Shown: positions 43,135-55,888, counted from the stretch's first letter. The stretch: DNA of 64,000 nt from Prorocentrum cordatum (GCA_963575745.1 CAUYUJ010018324.1:89753-153752); one strand, 5' to 3'. The notes: generated from the letters alone by a model not told the origin. A program made the numbers and translations.

Positions 43135-46100
43135 GCAGACATCCGATCGTGCTGGACCTGGCCTCATATGCGGCCCTGCCCGCGGCAATGCTGCAGCTGT
43201 TTTCTGGGCGCGGTGACGGCGCCGACTTCCAGAAGAAGAAAAAGCGTGGACCGAAATCGCAGGCTGACATCAAGAAGGAGAAGGCCAGGGACAGGATGTT
43301 CTTGAGGCACATAGAGGACGTCGAGCGAGAGAAGAGGGTTGTCGGCCAGGAAGGCCAATCTTTCATCGAACGCTACCGCTCGGGGCATAGCCAAAAGGTG
43401 GGACGGTAATCACAAACCCAAGGGAAAGAAGCACAGTGGGCACATTAAGAACCCCATGGGAATATCTTACCTTCCGATCGCCCTTGGGAACCGCAGAGGC
43501 TTTGAGATACAACATCTCATCAACCATGACTTCTCATTGAATGTGCCCACTGTGCAGGAGGAGGAGGAGGAGGAGGAGGAGGAGGAGGAGGAGGAGGAGG
43601 AGGAGGGTGGAGGAGGAGAAGGGGGAAGGGGGACGAGCAGGAGAGGGGGAGGAGGGGAGGGAGGATAATGAAGGGGGGAAGGCTGAAGGAGGAGGAGGAC
43701 GAGTACGAGGACGAGGATATCGGTTCCACTGCCTCCCATGGGCACTGGCCCCACGGCTTCCCACGGGTCGCAGGAGGAGGACGAGGACGAGGGCACCTCC
43801 TCCCCCCGCGGCTTCCCACATTCCCCTCCTGCAGCTCATCATGCTGCTTTTCCTGTTGCTTCTACTGCTGACCCTCATCCACTCTTTGTTCCTCCCCGCC
43901 CTCCTCCTCCTCCGCCTCCCCCCCTCCTCCTCCTCCTCCTCCTCCTCCTCCTCATCCTACCCCCTCCTCCTCCTCCTCCTCCTCCTCCTCCTCCTCCTCA
44001 TCCTCCTCCTCCGCTTCCACCCCCGCATTATATTCCGCTATCCTTTCTCATTGATCATTCTCATTTCTCGTTTCTCCTTTCTGCGTTCTTCTTTCTCCTT
44101 CCTCCACGGTCCTCCTCTTCCTCCTCCCCGTCCCCCCTCCTCCCCCCCCTATCCTCCTTCTTCTCCTGCTCCCGTTACTCCTCCGTATCCTCCTCCTTTG
44201 TGTATCTCTCTCTCTCTCTCTCTCTCCCTCCCTCGTCCGTCTCCTCCTCCTCCCCCAGCGTCTGCCTCGAAGGTGCTGAAGAACCTCAGGGATTTGTGGG
44301 AGAGGGCGGAGTGCAACTTCGACCAAGCGGGCGCCGTCTTGAGGGCTCGCAAAGAGATGTGGTCACGAGCTCAAGCTTGGGCGGGCGGGACGATAATGAG
44401 GAGGAACAGGGGGAGAGGGAGGAGGTGACGTGGGCTTAAGAGGAGGGCAAGGATAGAGGGGCGGAAGGCAGAGTGCGAGGAGGCAGAGAAGGGAGAGTAG
44501 GGGAAGGGAGGAATGATGAGGAATGAAGACTGCGACGATGAGGGGGGGGAAGGGAGAACTCCGAGGGGGAGAACGAACGAGGGTTGAGGGGGAGAGGATC
44601 GAGGGGACGAGGACAGTACGAGAACAAGGAAGATGATAAGGAGGATGATGGCCGACAACTTAGCCCCTGCCCAAGACCCCAGTGGTGAGAAACCGTTTCA
44701 AGCAGAGGGGGTCGGGACGCTACAATGCACACCCAATGCTTTCGCCTCGAGGTCGGAGACCGAGAGCCAGGGCAGCTTCTACAGCAGGGACGAGCTCGTG
44801 GACAAGTTCAAGAACACCGAGCACGCGGACAACTACATATCGTGGGCAACCAAGCAGGGCCTCTTGAAAAAGGAACAGGAGCGCGGGTGCCGCGTGTATT
44901 GGCACGAGCAGAAGTTCCACAGGTACGGCAACAGGACCCCGACTGCGAACCCCTGGGGAAGAGGAAGAGGAGGAAGAAGACGGAGGAGGGAGGAGGAAGA
45001 TGAGGCGGGAGAACGAAGAGGGGGGGAGGGTGGAAGGCGGAGGAACGATGGAGGAGTGAGGAGGAGAGTGGAGGAGGGAGGAGGTGGGAGGGAGGAGGGA
45101 GGAGGAGGGAGGAACGGGAGGAGGAGGAGGAGACGGAGGAGGAGCACCTCCTCCTCCTCCTCCTCCGCCTCCGCCTCCTCCTCCTCCTCCTCCATCCCGT
45201 GTGCTGCGCTTCCTGCTCAGTCAGCCTGCTCCTTCCCCCTTCCTCCTCCTCCTCTTCCTCCTCCTCGTCCTCCTCCTCCCCCTCCTCCCCCTCCACCTCC
45301 AACCTCCCCTCCACCCTCTCTACCTACTGGTGCTGCTGTTCCTCCTCCTCCACCTCCTCCTCCACCTCATGCCCCTCCTCCTGTTCATCATCCTTCTCCT
45401 CCTTCTCCTCCTCTTCTTGCGGATCGAAGGTTGCACTGCGTGTTTTCCCCGACTTACAGCAGGTGCGTTTGCCCTGGTGTATGGGGCGGGGGGGAAGGAG
45501 GACGAGTGGCCAGGGACATTCTCTGACTGCCAGGCGAGGTGCTTCCTGGAGCCCTGGTCCTCCTTCCTTCCCATCCTTCACCCAGAGGGCCGTTCGCTTG
45601 CACCCCCCCCCTCGACGTCACCCCCCCCCAATATTGTTACTTGTGTCTTGCCCGAGGAAGTCGTCTTCGATCGAGATGGAAGAGAAGATCGGCGGCACTG
45701 GCGACGCTGGCGAGGAGGATGAGGGCGAGGCCGAAGCAGACGATGTGGATGATGAGCAAGATGGCAGTGGCGAGTCTGACACCTCCAGCACCTCTGAGAA
45801 GGTCAAGAAGAAGAAGAAGAAACACAAGAAGAAGAGACGCGCGGCATCGAGCAGTTCCTCGGACAGCAGGGCTAAGAAAAAGAAGAAGCTCGACAAGAAG
45901 GACAAAAGCGAGAAGAACCGTGACAAGAGCAAAGACGGAAAAGCTGACAGAGACGACACGAAGAAATCCAAGAGCAAAGACGAGAAAGACGACAAGAAGT
46001 CTCAGAAGGAGAAAAACGGGAAGAAGAACAGCAAGGACATGACCAAAAAGGATAAGAAAAACTGCAAGGGCAAGAAGGTCAGTTCGAGCTCGAGCGAGTC

Positions 46101-46275
46101 CGACGCCACCCCGATGCCTGCCAAGAAGTCGAAGATTGTGAAGGCCAAGCCGAAAGCTTCGACCAAGAAGAAAATAGTAAAGAAGCCCCAGCTCAAGACA
46201 GAAAGCAAGTCCATCAAGGCGATCAAGGCGAAGGACAAGAGCGACAGCAGCAGCAGCAGCGACAACAAGAGCTGA
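43135..46275 (+). CDS. Gene B: 3' exons of a Lys/Ser-rich protein, function unknown
   Basis: Inferred exons: 43,135-43,397; 44,273-44,361; 44,752-44,922; 45,657-46,275 (TGA). All junctions keep frame with GT donors (GTGGGA, GTCACG, GTACGG) and AG|G acceptors. The first exon lacks a start and enters with two spare bases, so the 5' end is missing. The protein has LDLASYAALPAAMLQLFSG, a basic QKKKKRGPKSQADIKKEKAR, helical EDVEREKRVVGQEGQSF, then VLKNLRDLWERAECNFDQAG, then SFYSRDELVDKFKNTEHADN and GLLKKEQERGCRVYWHEQKF. An acidic Asp/Glu stretch follows, then a long Lys/Ser tail with KKKKKKHKKKRR and SSSSS runs. The lysine runs resemble nuclear localisation or nucleic-acid contact regions. No family is recognised. 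The strand is the same as gene A. Confidence 0.7.
43431..43555. mobile_element. Hairpin element with 16 bp perfect inverted ends in gene B intron
   Basis: GCACAGTGGGCACATT (43,431-43,446) and its exact reverse complement AATGTGCCCACTGTGC (43,540-43,555) bound 125 bp, 33 bp inside the intron that starts at 43,398. The interior is open (GNHKPKGKKHSGHIKNPMGI at its left) but is spliced out in the gene model. Size and intronic position fit a small non-autonomous DNA element or an introner-like sequence. The duplicate copy is at 62,340-62,464. Confidence 0.6.
43556..43670 (+). repeat. AGG-rich tract in gene B intron 1
   Basis: (GGA)n directly after the hairpin element; the same intron later holds a CCT tract, so both strand polarities occur in one intron. 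Confidence 0.85.
43890..44255 (+). repeat. CCT-rich tract in gene B intron 1
   Basis: (CTC)n, then TCTCTC near 44,208-44,227, before the acceptor TCGAAG|GTG at 44,272. Confidence 0.85.
44950..45420 (+). repeat. AGG then CCT tracts in gene B intron 3
   Basis: The purine tract (44,950-45,145) flips to a pyrimidine tract (45,148-45,420) within a 734 bp intron (44,923-45,656), forming a long potential AGG/CCT hairpin in the pre-mRNA. Confidence 0.8.
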
Positions 46276-46329
46276 GGCACCTCCGTCGTGAAGGCGCTGG
46301 GCTGATCCTGGCCTGCCTTGAACGGTAGG

Positions 46330-46400
46330 TGAAGGAGGAAAGGAGGGAACAGAGGCGTAGGGAGGAGGAGGAGGAGGAGGAGGAGGAAGAGGAGGAGGAG
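46330..46400 (+). repeat. AGG tract at contig end
   Basis: Purine repeat about 55 bp after the gene B stop, running into the scaffold gap. Confidence 0.85.
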
Positions 46401-46500
46401 NNNNNNNNNNNNNNNNNNNNNNNNNNNNNNNNNNNNNNNNNNNNNNNNNNNNNNNNNNNNNNNNNNNNNNNNNNNNNNNNNNNNNNNNNNNNNNNNNNNN
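46401..46500. other. Scaffold gap, 100 N
   Basis: Exactly 100 unknown bases, the usual placeholder for a gap of unknown size. AGG repeats lie on both sides. Confidence 0.99.
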
Positions 46501-46538
46501 AGGAGGAGGAGGAGGAGGAGGAGGAGGAGGAGGACCAG

Positions 46539-48286
46539 GAGCTGGCGCAGGAGGAACAGGATGCGCAGCAGTCGCCTCCTGTTCCTGCTGTGGAGTGTGC
46601 CAATACTATCCCAGACTGGACGCCACCCCTCTGGAAGGCCCTACAGGGACAGGGGTATACCACTCGAACGCCCTCTGGAATGCCCTCAGGAATGACCTCT
46701 GGAATGCCCTCTGGAGTGCCATACTCTGGACACCACCCTTCTGGAACACCCCCTGGAGTGCCATGCTGGACGCCACCTCTCAGGGACTGGCCAGTCGATC
46801 CTACGAGGACGATCCTAAGGGGAGAGCAGCTCACGAACGTTGGTGGATTATTGCCATGGCTGGGTGTGTCGAATATCTCCAGTGGCCTCGGCCACTGCGA
46901 TGGCGGTGGCACCGACCTACTCGTTTTTTTGCGTTATGGAGCTTGGCGTGGTGGCAACGTACCTTGCCACCTGCTGCACGCGTCCAAGGGAATTCGGGCC
47001 TCTTTGCGGGGCTCCGCCCTTTTTGCCCTGGAGGAGGAGGTGGATGAGGAACTGGAGGAGGAGGAACTGAACGAGGAGGAACTGGAGGAGGAGGAGGAGG
47101 AGGAGGAGGAGGAGGAGGGGGAGGAGGAGGAGGAGGAGGAGGAGGAGGAGGAGGAGGAGAGGAAGGACCCGATCGGGCCTCGTTAGCGGAGCTCTGCCCG
47201 GTTGCCCTCGCACGTCAGCGCGTGTAACATGGGGTCGGCTGGGACTGCGCGCGGACTGTCGGTCCCAACGTTTCTGCTGGGACTGCGCGCGGGACCGTCT
47301 GCTCCCTTAGGGGTCGGCTGGGACTGCGCACGGGCAGTCGGTCCTTAAGGGGTCGGCTGGGACCGCGCACGGGCCGTCAGTCCTCAGGGGGTCGGCTGGG
47401 ACTGCGCGCGGGGCAGTCGGCTCCTTTGGGGGTCGGCTGGGAGTGCGCGGGACAGTCGATCCCCAGGGGGTCGGCTGGGACTGTGCACGGACCGTCGGTC
47501 CCCAGGGGGTCGGCTACGACTGTGCGCAAGGCCGAGAACTCCTCCTCCTCCTCCTCCTCCTCCTCCTCCTCCTCTCCTCCTCCTCCTCCTCACCTCCCCC
47601 TCCTCCGACCCTCCTCCTCCACCTCCTCTCCTCCTCTCCACCTCCACCATCCCTCCTCCTCCTCCACCCGCCTGCTCGAGCTCGACTCGTCCGCGATTTG
47701 CGTTCCCATCCTCTGGACCTTCTCCTCCCCCCCCCTCCCCTCCTCCCCTGTGCCCTCTCTTCCTCCTGCCTCCTCCTCCTCCCCCCTCCTCCTCCATCCT
47801 CCTCGGCCCAGCTCTTCCTCCTGCTGCACCTCCTCCTCCTCCTCCTCCTCCTCCTCCTCCTCCTCCTCCTCCTCCTCCTCCTCCTCCTCCTCCTCATCCC
47901 CCGTCCTCCCTCCCCCTCAGTCTCCAGTCCAGCGCGGCCCATCGCCAGCGATCGCGAGGCCCCTGCCCCAGAGCGAGTCAGGCGCCACAGCCGTGGACGG
48001 TTCGCCCCAGATGAGTGGCCTGCCGATGCCTTGCGCAGACGGACATCATCCATCGATTATCGTTGATCCCTGGCGCCTGTTCTTACAACGATGCAGGTTT
48101 CCCGATGGTGTATTCTCTCCAGGGCCTGGATGGTTCCTGATCGGAGTTGACTTCCTGATCGGGTTCCTGGACGGATTATTCTCACTACGACACGGATGGT
48201 GGTTTGTGACGACTATCTCCAGTTGCCTCGTAGGCTTCGGCCTCGGCTTCTGTGAAGGCGGTGGGGGCGATGCGCCCAGCGCATAG
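46539..48286 (+). CDS. Candidate two-exon gene, second copy
   Basis: Exon a 46,539-47,039 and exon b 47,921-48,286, equivalent to 27,974-29,654. One visible difference in exon a changes ATA to GTA (Ile to Val). The CCT tract between exons is longer and more interrupted. Doubts are the same as for copy 1. Confidence 0.3.
47230..47535 (+). repeat. ~40 bp minisatellite, second copy
   Basis: Same 7.5 units as 28,665-28,970, with one G to A change (CCGTCAGTCC). Confidence 0.85.
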
Positions 48287-48781
48287 CCCCCACCTACACC
48301 GACCACTCACCCAGCTACGTATTACGTGGGCTACGCCTATAGCCTTTCCCGCGCCCCCCATCTCACTCGTTTTTGTTTTCCTGTCTGGCTCCTTGGGACC
48401 CCTTCTCGGCCAAGGCCTAACGGCCGCGGCCCCTGAGTCGGGGAGTTTCAGATCACACCAGAGGCGCTTCTGAGAGGCCCTGAGAGTTGGGTGCAGAGTG
48501 CGTTGGTCTCTGCCGCTCTCGACTTGGGACTAGCCTCTTGTCTCCCAAGAGCCCGCTGCGAAAGCCCCACGTGTCACCTCGTCGGGCCCTCGCGAGTGCC
48601 CGCTGCAGAAGCCACGAGCAGTGCACTCAGCATTATTTTGGACCAGGTGAGGAGGAGGAGGAGGAGGAGGAGGAGGAGGAGGAACGGCGAAGGAACGGAT
48701 GAGGCCCGACCAGGAACGCGCGGGTTTGCAATCGCGGGCCTGTCGCCGATCTAACGGCGACGGTTCGATGTGAGCTCGATG

Positions 48782-49408
48782 CTTCCAAACCCGCTCCAGG
48801 ACGGCCCAGGATGCTCCCAAGAGGTCCCAAAACAGCCCGAGAGGACCCCAAGACGACCCAAGAGGCGCCCAAGACGGCTCAAGAGGGCCCCAGAACGGCC
48901 CCAAGAGGAGCCACTGCCCGAAAAGTCCAGCCTTTCGCCCCAAGAAGCTCCCAGGAGGCCCCAGGAGGCCGCCAAGGTGCCCCCAAGAGGCTCCCCAAGA
49001 GGCCCTCGGAGGCCAAAAATCATTGGCCTCCGGGCGAACGTAGGTTCCGTCCGGGGCGGGCCGGCCCGCGGCCCGAGCCGATACCGTCCCCGGAGGATCC
49101 GCGAATCCGATGCAAGGGAAAACATATACTTATGACTATATTCCTGCTTTTTTTTCGGCTGTCACGGCGTTGACGACGGCCCAAGGGGCTCCTAAAACCG
49201 CTCCAAGACTGCCCAAGAGGCCCCCAAGAGGCTCCCACAGCGGCCCAAGAGGGCTCACAGACTGCCCAAAAAGGCGCCCAAAACGGCCCAGGAGAGCCCC
49301 AAGGCGGCCACGAGAGGGGGACCACGAACCGAAAAGTTTAGCCTTTCGCACCAAGACGCTCCCAGGAGATCCCAAGAGAGGCGGCACCCCCCACCTGAGT
49401 GCTCGACG
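48782..49408 (-). repeat. ~11 bp degenerate array, second copy
   Basis: Equivalent to 30,150-30,690 but 86 bp longer, because of the insertion at 49,027 and small changes to its right. Confidence 0.8.
49027..49101. mobile_element. ~75 bp insertion present only in copy 2
   Basis: Copy 1 reads CATTGGCTTCCGATGCA. Copy 2 reads CATTGGC, then CCTCCGGGCGAACG through CCCCGGAGGATCCGCG, then AATCCGATGCA. The extra DNA is very GC-rich with 8 bp inverted ends (CCTCCGGG / CCCGGAGG) and a GGGCCGGCCC palindrome. It may be a tiny hairpin element; exact ends are uncertain. Confidence 0.5.
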
Positions 49409-50017
49409 TCTGGAACGGTGGCTTCAACGGATCTGAGCCCCGACGTCGTTCTGGAGTGCTCGAAGGCGGCCCAACCAAAGCCAAGTCTGAACAGCCCTGG
49501 TTAGCACACACAACACAAAACAGCGTTTCGTGTTTTACGTGCATTCTACATGGACGCCCGTGCCGACATAGATTGATCATCCTCGTTGATATGCTTCCAA
49601 CGCTCTAAACAAAACCAACACCGTATCGCACCTGCCCCTCCTCCGCACCCCACCATCACCCGATCTCTGATCCGCCCCCCTCCACCCCCCCCCGCCCTGG
49701 GGCCGGGTAGTGTGGAGCTCTGTTGTTGTAGGGGGAAGGTGTGGTGGTGGCGGTGGTGGAACAGGGTGGTGGTGGTGGTGGTGGTGGTTGCGGCGGTGGC
49801 GTGGGTCAGCTTAGGCCCTAGCGTTTGCTCTGGCCATCTTGGACGAGGGATGCGGCCCCTGCACTCCCACCGCATGCAGGTTTCGACGCGCCCCTCACAC
49901 GCAGCGTGGCCCCAGGGAGCAATTCCCTCGAAGGGCCCCGCGGCAGGGCCCACGCGCGCCCTCCCTGCCCGCCGCGTTCATTTCGGCGCACTCATTGGCG
50001 GCTGGATCAAGTGAAAG

Positions 50018-51080
50018 CGCATGCATGCGCGCCCCCCCCCCACCGCATGCCTACGTCGGCACGCCCGTCACGCGTTTGGTTTGCACTGAAGGCGATGCCG
50101 GATCGAAACGAACGCCCAACTATAACAACCCACATGTCAACTCCCATTATCTGATTCGACGAAACGATCATCCCAATGCGGGTTGTGTACATGTATATAT
50201 ACACATGTGTATCTATACATATTATACCGTATACGCGCGCACAACAACGCGCGCGCTGCAATGTGCAAACGTACCTGTGCAATGCTACGTCGAAAACCCA
50301 CTTGTGACAATCCAATGTAAAGTTGCATTCTTTGATTGGAAGAGGCGATCGCCCCAATGTGGATATCCGGGAACACATACACAATGTAGCGCGCGCGCTG
50401 CAATGTTGAATCGGGAACCAAATAGTGAAACCCAGCTGCAAATTTCCATGGTCGGAAAAGGCGGCCGCCCCAATGTCAATATACGCAAACCCGTACACAA
50501 TGCAGCGCGCGCGCTGCATAGTGCACACTTTTCTGTAACATGAAAGCGATGTTGTTTTGAAAACCTGCGAAAACCCAAGGTACTTCTTAATTCCCTGATC
50601 AGGGGAGGTGGCCCCCTCGATATGGAATATACGAAACCGCATGCGCAGGTGGGCGGGCCGCCCATCTGGGTGAGCCACCCAGGTATGTGGGTCACCCAGG
50701 CCAGTGGGTCACCGAGGTGGTTGGGTAAGTGAAGTGGGTTGGCCACCCAGGTTGGGTCACCCAGGTAGGTGGGTCACGTATACCAAACGCACACATGCAG
50801 AATGCAGCGCGCGCGCTGCATGGTGCATGCGTTTTCGCCGATCCCATCTATAAATGACTTCGCGCGCGCTGCGTTGTGTGCGGCTTTTTAGATGCGCCAC
50901 ATTGGGGTGGTCGCCTATTGAGGTCAGAGAACGAAATTTACGCGGGGTCTCCACCATTGTGGTGTCGATTTGACATCGCTCTCGTTTGTACATTGGGGCG
51001 CCACCGTGGGGCTTTCGACTTGGCATCGCCTTATGGTTTGGGAATGTAAACGCCATGCAGCGCGCGCTGCATAAGTGGCA
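50018..51080. repeat. ~160 bp dispersed repeat cluster 1, second copy
   Basis: Matches 31,300-32,360 with only isolated base changes; the GCAGCGCGCGCGCTGC palindromes are all retained. Confidence 0.75.
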
Positions 51081-52777
51081 ACGCCCGCGCCACACCGCCC
51101 CCGCCCCACCCCGCCCCGCCCCCGACCCCGCCGCCGCCGCCACCGCCACCACCGCCACCACCACCTCGCCCACCGCGCCCCACCCACCCCCCCACCCACC
51201 CCCCCATGCACCCACCCCCCAACCCAAACACAAACCCACCCACCCGCCACCCACCACCCAAACAAACCCACCACCAGCACCAACACGAACCACCCACCAC
51301 CACCCACCCACCCACCCACCCCCACCCCACCAGGCCTCTCCGCCCCCGACAACACACCCACCACCACCAACCCACCACCCACCAACCACCCCACCACGAC
51401 CACCACCACCCACACCACCAACCCCACCACCACCACCACCACCACCACCACACACACAATACTCACATACACACACGCACACACAAGCTCCCACCACCAC
51501 CAACAACAACAATAACAACAACAACAACAACAACAACAAACACCCACACACACACTCACTCACACACACACACTCACACACACTCACACACACACGCACA
51601 CACTTCCCCGCACACGCACACACCACAACCACAACCACCACCACGCCCACACCCATCCACCCCATCTAACCGCCACCGCCACGACCACTACCACTACTAC
51701 CACCACTACCACCACAGCAACCACAGTGACTCCCCTTCCACCCCTCTTGACCCATGCACTTGGTCTTGCCCTAAGCTGACCTTCGTGGTCAAGGGTGCCT
51801 TTCGCGATGGGAATTCCTAGGCCTTGCGACGCGGCGGCGTGCCACGCCATCCCGATGGCAAATCTTAGGTTGCGTGGGCTCGGTGGCAGCGCGTCGTGCA
51901 ACGCGTCTGCGAATCCGCATTGCAGCGCGCGTAAACTGCCATGCGACTGCCACTTGCAGTCAGGGCTTATATATATGTAAATATGTATATACATAACAGA
52001 TAATGATAATGCGCGCGCGACCTCCACACTCGCGCATGCAGTTATAAGTTGAGACCAGTGTTAACTCGAAAACGCGATGATGGAAACCCAATGTAACAGT
52101 TCGTGCCCAGATTGGGAGAGGCGGTGATCTCAGTGTGAAATACGAACCTGCGCGCCCAATGCGGCGCACGCGCGCGCGCCCCGCCCTGTGCATCAGCGCA
52201 TGATTGGTTATATAGTTGGAGCGATGTTAACTCGAAAACTAGATGGTGGAAACCCAGTGTAAAATTCGATTCCCAGGTCGGACGGGGCGGTCATCCCAAC
52301 GCGTAATACAAAAACGGATCCACTCGACGCAGCCCACGCGCGCGCGCGCGCGCCGCGCGCGCGCGCCGCCCTGCGCGATCGCGCATGCAGTTGGTTCCCC
52401 CATGTGTCCTAAGATGGTGTTCTTGTTATTACTTGGACGCCTCCTACTCCTTATTATCCTTATTCTCCTTCTCCTCCTCCTCATGCCCAGACATGCCCAC
52501 ACTCAGATTTGCGCATGCCCAGGCTTACCCAGACACAAGCTTATTCATACCCAGGCCTACGCATACTCAGACCTACCCCTGCTCAGAGTTACTCATGCTG
52601 AGACTCACGCATGCCCAGACGAACTAAAATCCAGACTTGTTCTCAGACCTACTCATACTCAGGCCTGCTCGTACCAAGAAATCTTCATTGTCTGATTTAA
52701 TCAACGCACAGCAGATTGTGAGGATGTGTCAGACGGGGCGCTGGCTTCAGCCCCCCCGAGGGGAGCCGCCAGAGGTG

Positions 52778-54425
52778 TTTCCACGGTCCCGTTCGCAGCA
52801 AGCGCGCGCGCGTGTTGAGGAGTTCTGTATTGTCCACACGTGGGTCTTTGATTGCCTACTATAGAACAAGCGACGCGTCCGTCGGCCTCCTTAAGGAACC
52901 ACAGACATGTTCAAAACAGTTTGTGGTGACCCACGTGGGTGGGTCACCCGCTGCGCGCGCGCGTGTTGAGGAGTTCTGTATAGTACACACATGCGTCTTT
53001 GATTGTCCACCATAGAAAAGGCGACGCGTCCGTCGGCCTCCTTAAAGGGCCACAGAAATTTTAAAATCATTTTCTGGAATTGCATGTCAGCTTTTCCATT
53101 GTGGACAACACAGCACTCCAACGCGCGCGCGCGCGGGTGACCATGGTCACCCGCGCGCAGCGGGCGTGTTGAGGAGGTCGTAGTGTCCACACATGAAGCC
53201 TTTTTTTTTTTTTGTTTGTTTTTTTTTTTGTTTTGTTTTTTATTTTCTTTTGAACTGTCCACAATAGAACAGCGACGCTGTCCGCGGCCTCCACGTAAAG
53301 GGCCACAGAAAATTTTTTAAATTCATTTTCTGGAATTGCATGTCAACTTTCCATTGTCTTTTTTTTTCTTTATTCTGGACAACACAGAACTCCCCAACGC
53401 GCGCGCGCGAGGGTGACCATGGTCACCCGCGCGCGCGCGCGTGTTGAGGAGTTCTGTATTGTCCACACATGGGTTGTTGATTGTCCATCATAGACAAGGC
53501 GACGCGTCCGTCGGCCTCCTTAAAGAGCCACAGAAATTTTAAATTCATTTTCTGGAATTGCATGTCAGCTTTTCCATTGGACAACACAGCACTCCAACGC
53601 GCGCGCGCGCGGGTGACCATGGTCACCCGCGCGCTCGCGTGTTGAGGAGTTCTGTATTGTCAACACATGGTTTTTGCTTGTCCACAATAGAAAAGGCGGC
53701 GCGTCCGTCGGCCTCCTTAAAGAGCCACAGAAATTTTAAATTCATTTTCTGTAATTATGTGTTAACTTTTCCGTTCTGGACAACACAGAACTCCAACGCG
53801 CGCGCGCGCGCGGGTGACCATGGTCACCCGCGCGCGCGCGTGTTGAGGAGTCGTGTATTGTCCACGCACGGGTCTTTTGATTGTCGACAGTAGAACAGGC
53901 GACGCGTCCGTCGGCCTCCTTAAGGAGCCACAGACATGTTCAAAACAGTTTGTGGTGACCAACGTGGGTGGGTCACCTGCCGCGCACGCGCGCGTGTTGA
54001 GGAGTTCTGTATTGTCCACGCATGGGTTTTTGATTGTCCACAATAGAACAGGCGACGCGTTTCGTCGCCTCTGAAAAGGGCCCCAAGGGCCACAGAAAAT
54101 TAAATTCATTTTCTGGAATTGCATGTCAAACTTTCTTATTGTGGGACAACACAGAAACTCCAACGCGCGCGCGCGCGGGTGCCATGGCACCGCACGCGCG
54201 CGTGTTGAGGAGTTCTGTATTGTCCACGCATGGGTTTTTGATTGTCCACAATAGAACAGGCGACGCGTCCGTCGGCCTTTTTAAAGAGCCGCAGCAATTT
54301 TCAAAACAGTTTTTGATGACCCACGTGGGTGGGTCACCCGCCGCGCCCGCGGGTGACCATGGTCACCCGCGCGCGCGCGTTGAGGAGCTCTGTATTGTCC
54401 ACGCATGGTTTTTGACCGTCCATGG
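52778..54425 (+). repeat. ~200 bp palindromic satellite, second copy
   Basis: Equivalent to 33,995-35,560 but with damaged units: a T-rich block at 53,199-53,251 replaces normal unit sequence, and the palindrome near 54,180 is shortened to GGGTGCCATGGCACC. Differences cluster at the hairpins, which fits either real instability or consensus error. Confidence 0.85.
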
Positions 54426-55782
54426 AGCAGGTAACAAGAACCGACATTAGCCATTCAATGCAACCCGCGCGCGCGGGCCGCGTTGGCTGCGATGCGTCTC
54501 GTGCCCGCCGCGGCGGTGGCGACCTCTTCCGACTCGGCGGTGCAATGTCACATTGGGTTTCACCCGTCGGGTTTTTCAGGTTAACATCGCGCGCGCACGG
54601 GCGCGGTTGGTCGGGGCGCGCGCGCGCCCGCGCATGCAATCTCGATGCGCGGGTGGCTTTTGTTGTGGCAGGGCCGCGATGGTGAGTGGGCGAACGAGTC
54701 ATGGAGACCCAATATAAACCTTCTTTCTGTGATCGGAAACGGCGATCGCTCCAATGCGCAATGCGCAAAAAAAGCATGCGCCAAGCCGCGCGCACACGAT
54801 GGCCACAATATATGGCATGCGCGAAAACGGTGGGGCAAACGTTTCGGTCCAATGGGGGCAATGTTTGATCGAAAACACATATGTGAAAACCGAGTGTAAA
54901 TCTTTCTTCTCTGATCGGTAGAAACGACAGACCCAATGTGGAATGCGCGAGAACGCATGCAAAACGCAGAGCGCACACGACGACCCTAATATGGAATATG
55001 CAAAGGCGCATTACATCGCGCGAACATTTGATGGCCGCCTCTTGCATCCAAACCATGGGTGTTTAGATTGCGGTTTCACCCGTCGTTCGCTTTTCAGCCT
55101 TAACGCGGCTGCGTCGGGGAAAAACATTCGATGAGTGAGTTCGGGCGCGCGAAGGCGCGCGCGCGCCCCGCCGACGCATCGGGCCCGCGCGCGCAGTTTT
55201 ATGCACTGGGGAACGACGTTCACTCGGAAACCCAAGGGCGAAAACCCAATGTGAAATTTCATTCCCCGATCGGAAGAGGCTGCAAACGCAGCGCGGAAAA
55301 AAAAGGAATTACAATTCAATATAGCTCGCGCGCGCGGTGGCTGCGTTGGGCGCGCAGCCTCGCATGCCCCGCAGAGGGTTCGCGGGCCTTTCTGATACAA
55401 GAACGAAGTTTTATGCTTGGTTGTCACGATCGGCCGTTCGACTTAACATCGCCCCCATCGCATGAGACTGCGCGCGCGGGTGCCGAGGGCGCGGCGCAGC
55501 GCGCGCGCTGCCTGGAGCGAATGGCGCGCGCGCTCAACGCCGCGACGACCGCCAAGTCCGATCGGGCTTTCACCCATGGGCTTTCGCGTTGACATCGCTC
55601 CCGTGGCGTGGAGCTGCATGCGCGGGCGCGGCGGGTCGGCGGGCGCGCGCGCATGCCAACTCAATTACATAATAGTTTCTGCCCCGCGCCCCCCCCCCGC
55701 GACGTTCCCCGCCCCCCGCCCCGCCTTGTCGGCCCGCCCGCACGCACAACCCCCCCCAAACGCAAAAAAAACAAAAAAAAAC

Positions 55783-55888
<106 letters not shown>

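Noticed and set aside
43149-43409. Gene B starting at 43,149
   Set aside because: The codon there is GTG, not ATG; an upstream AG|G at 43,134 and an open frame suggest an internal exon.
43413-43668. Exon encoding GNHKPKGKKHSGHIKNPMGI
   Set aside because: It lies in the hairpin element within intron 1; skipping it gives a continuous frame from 43,397 to 44,273.
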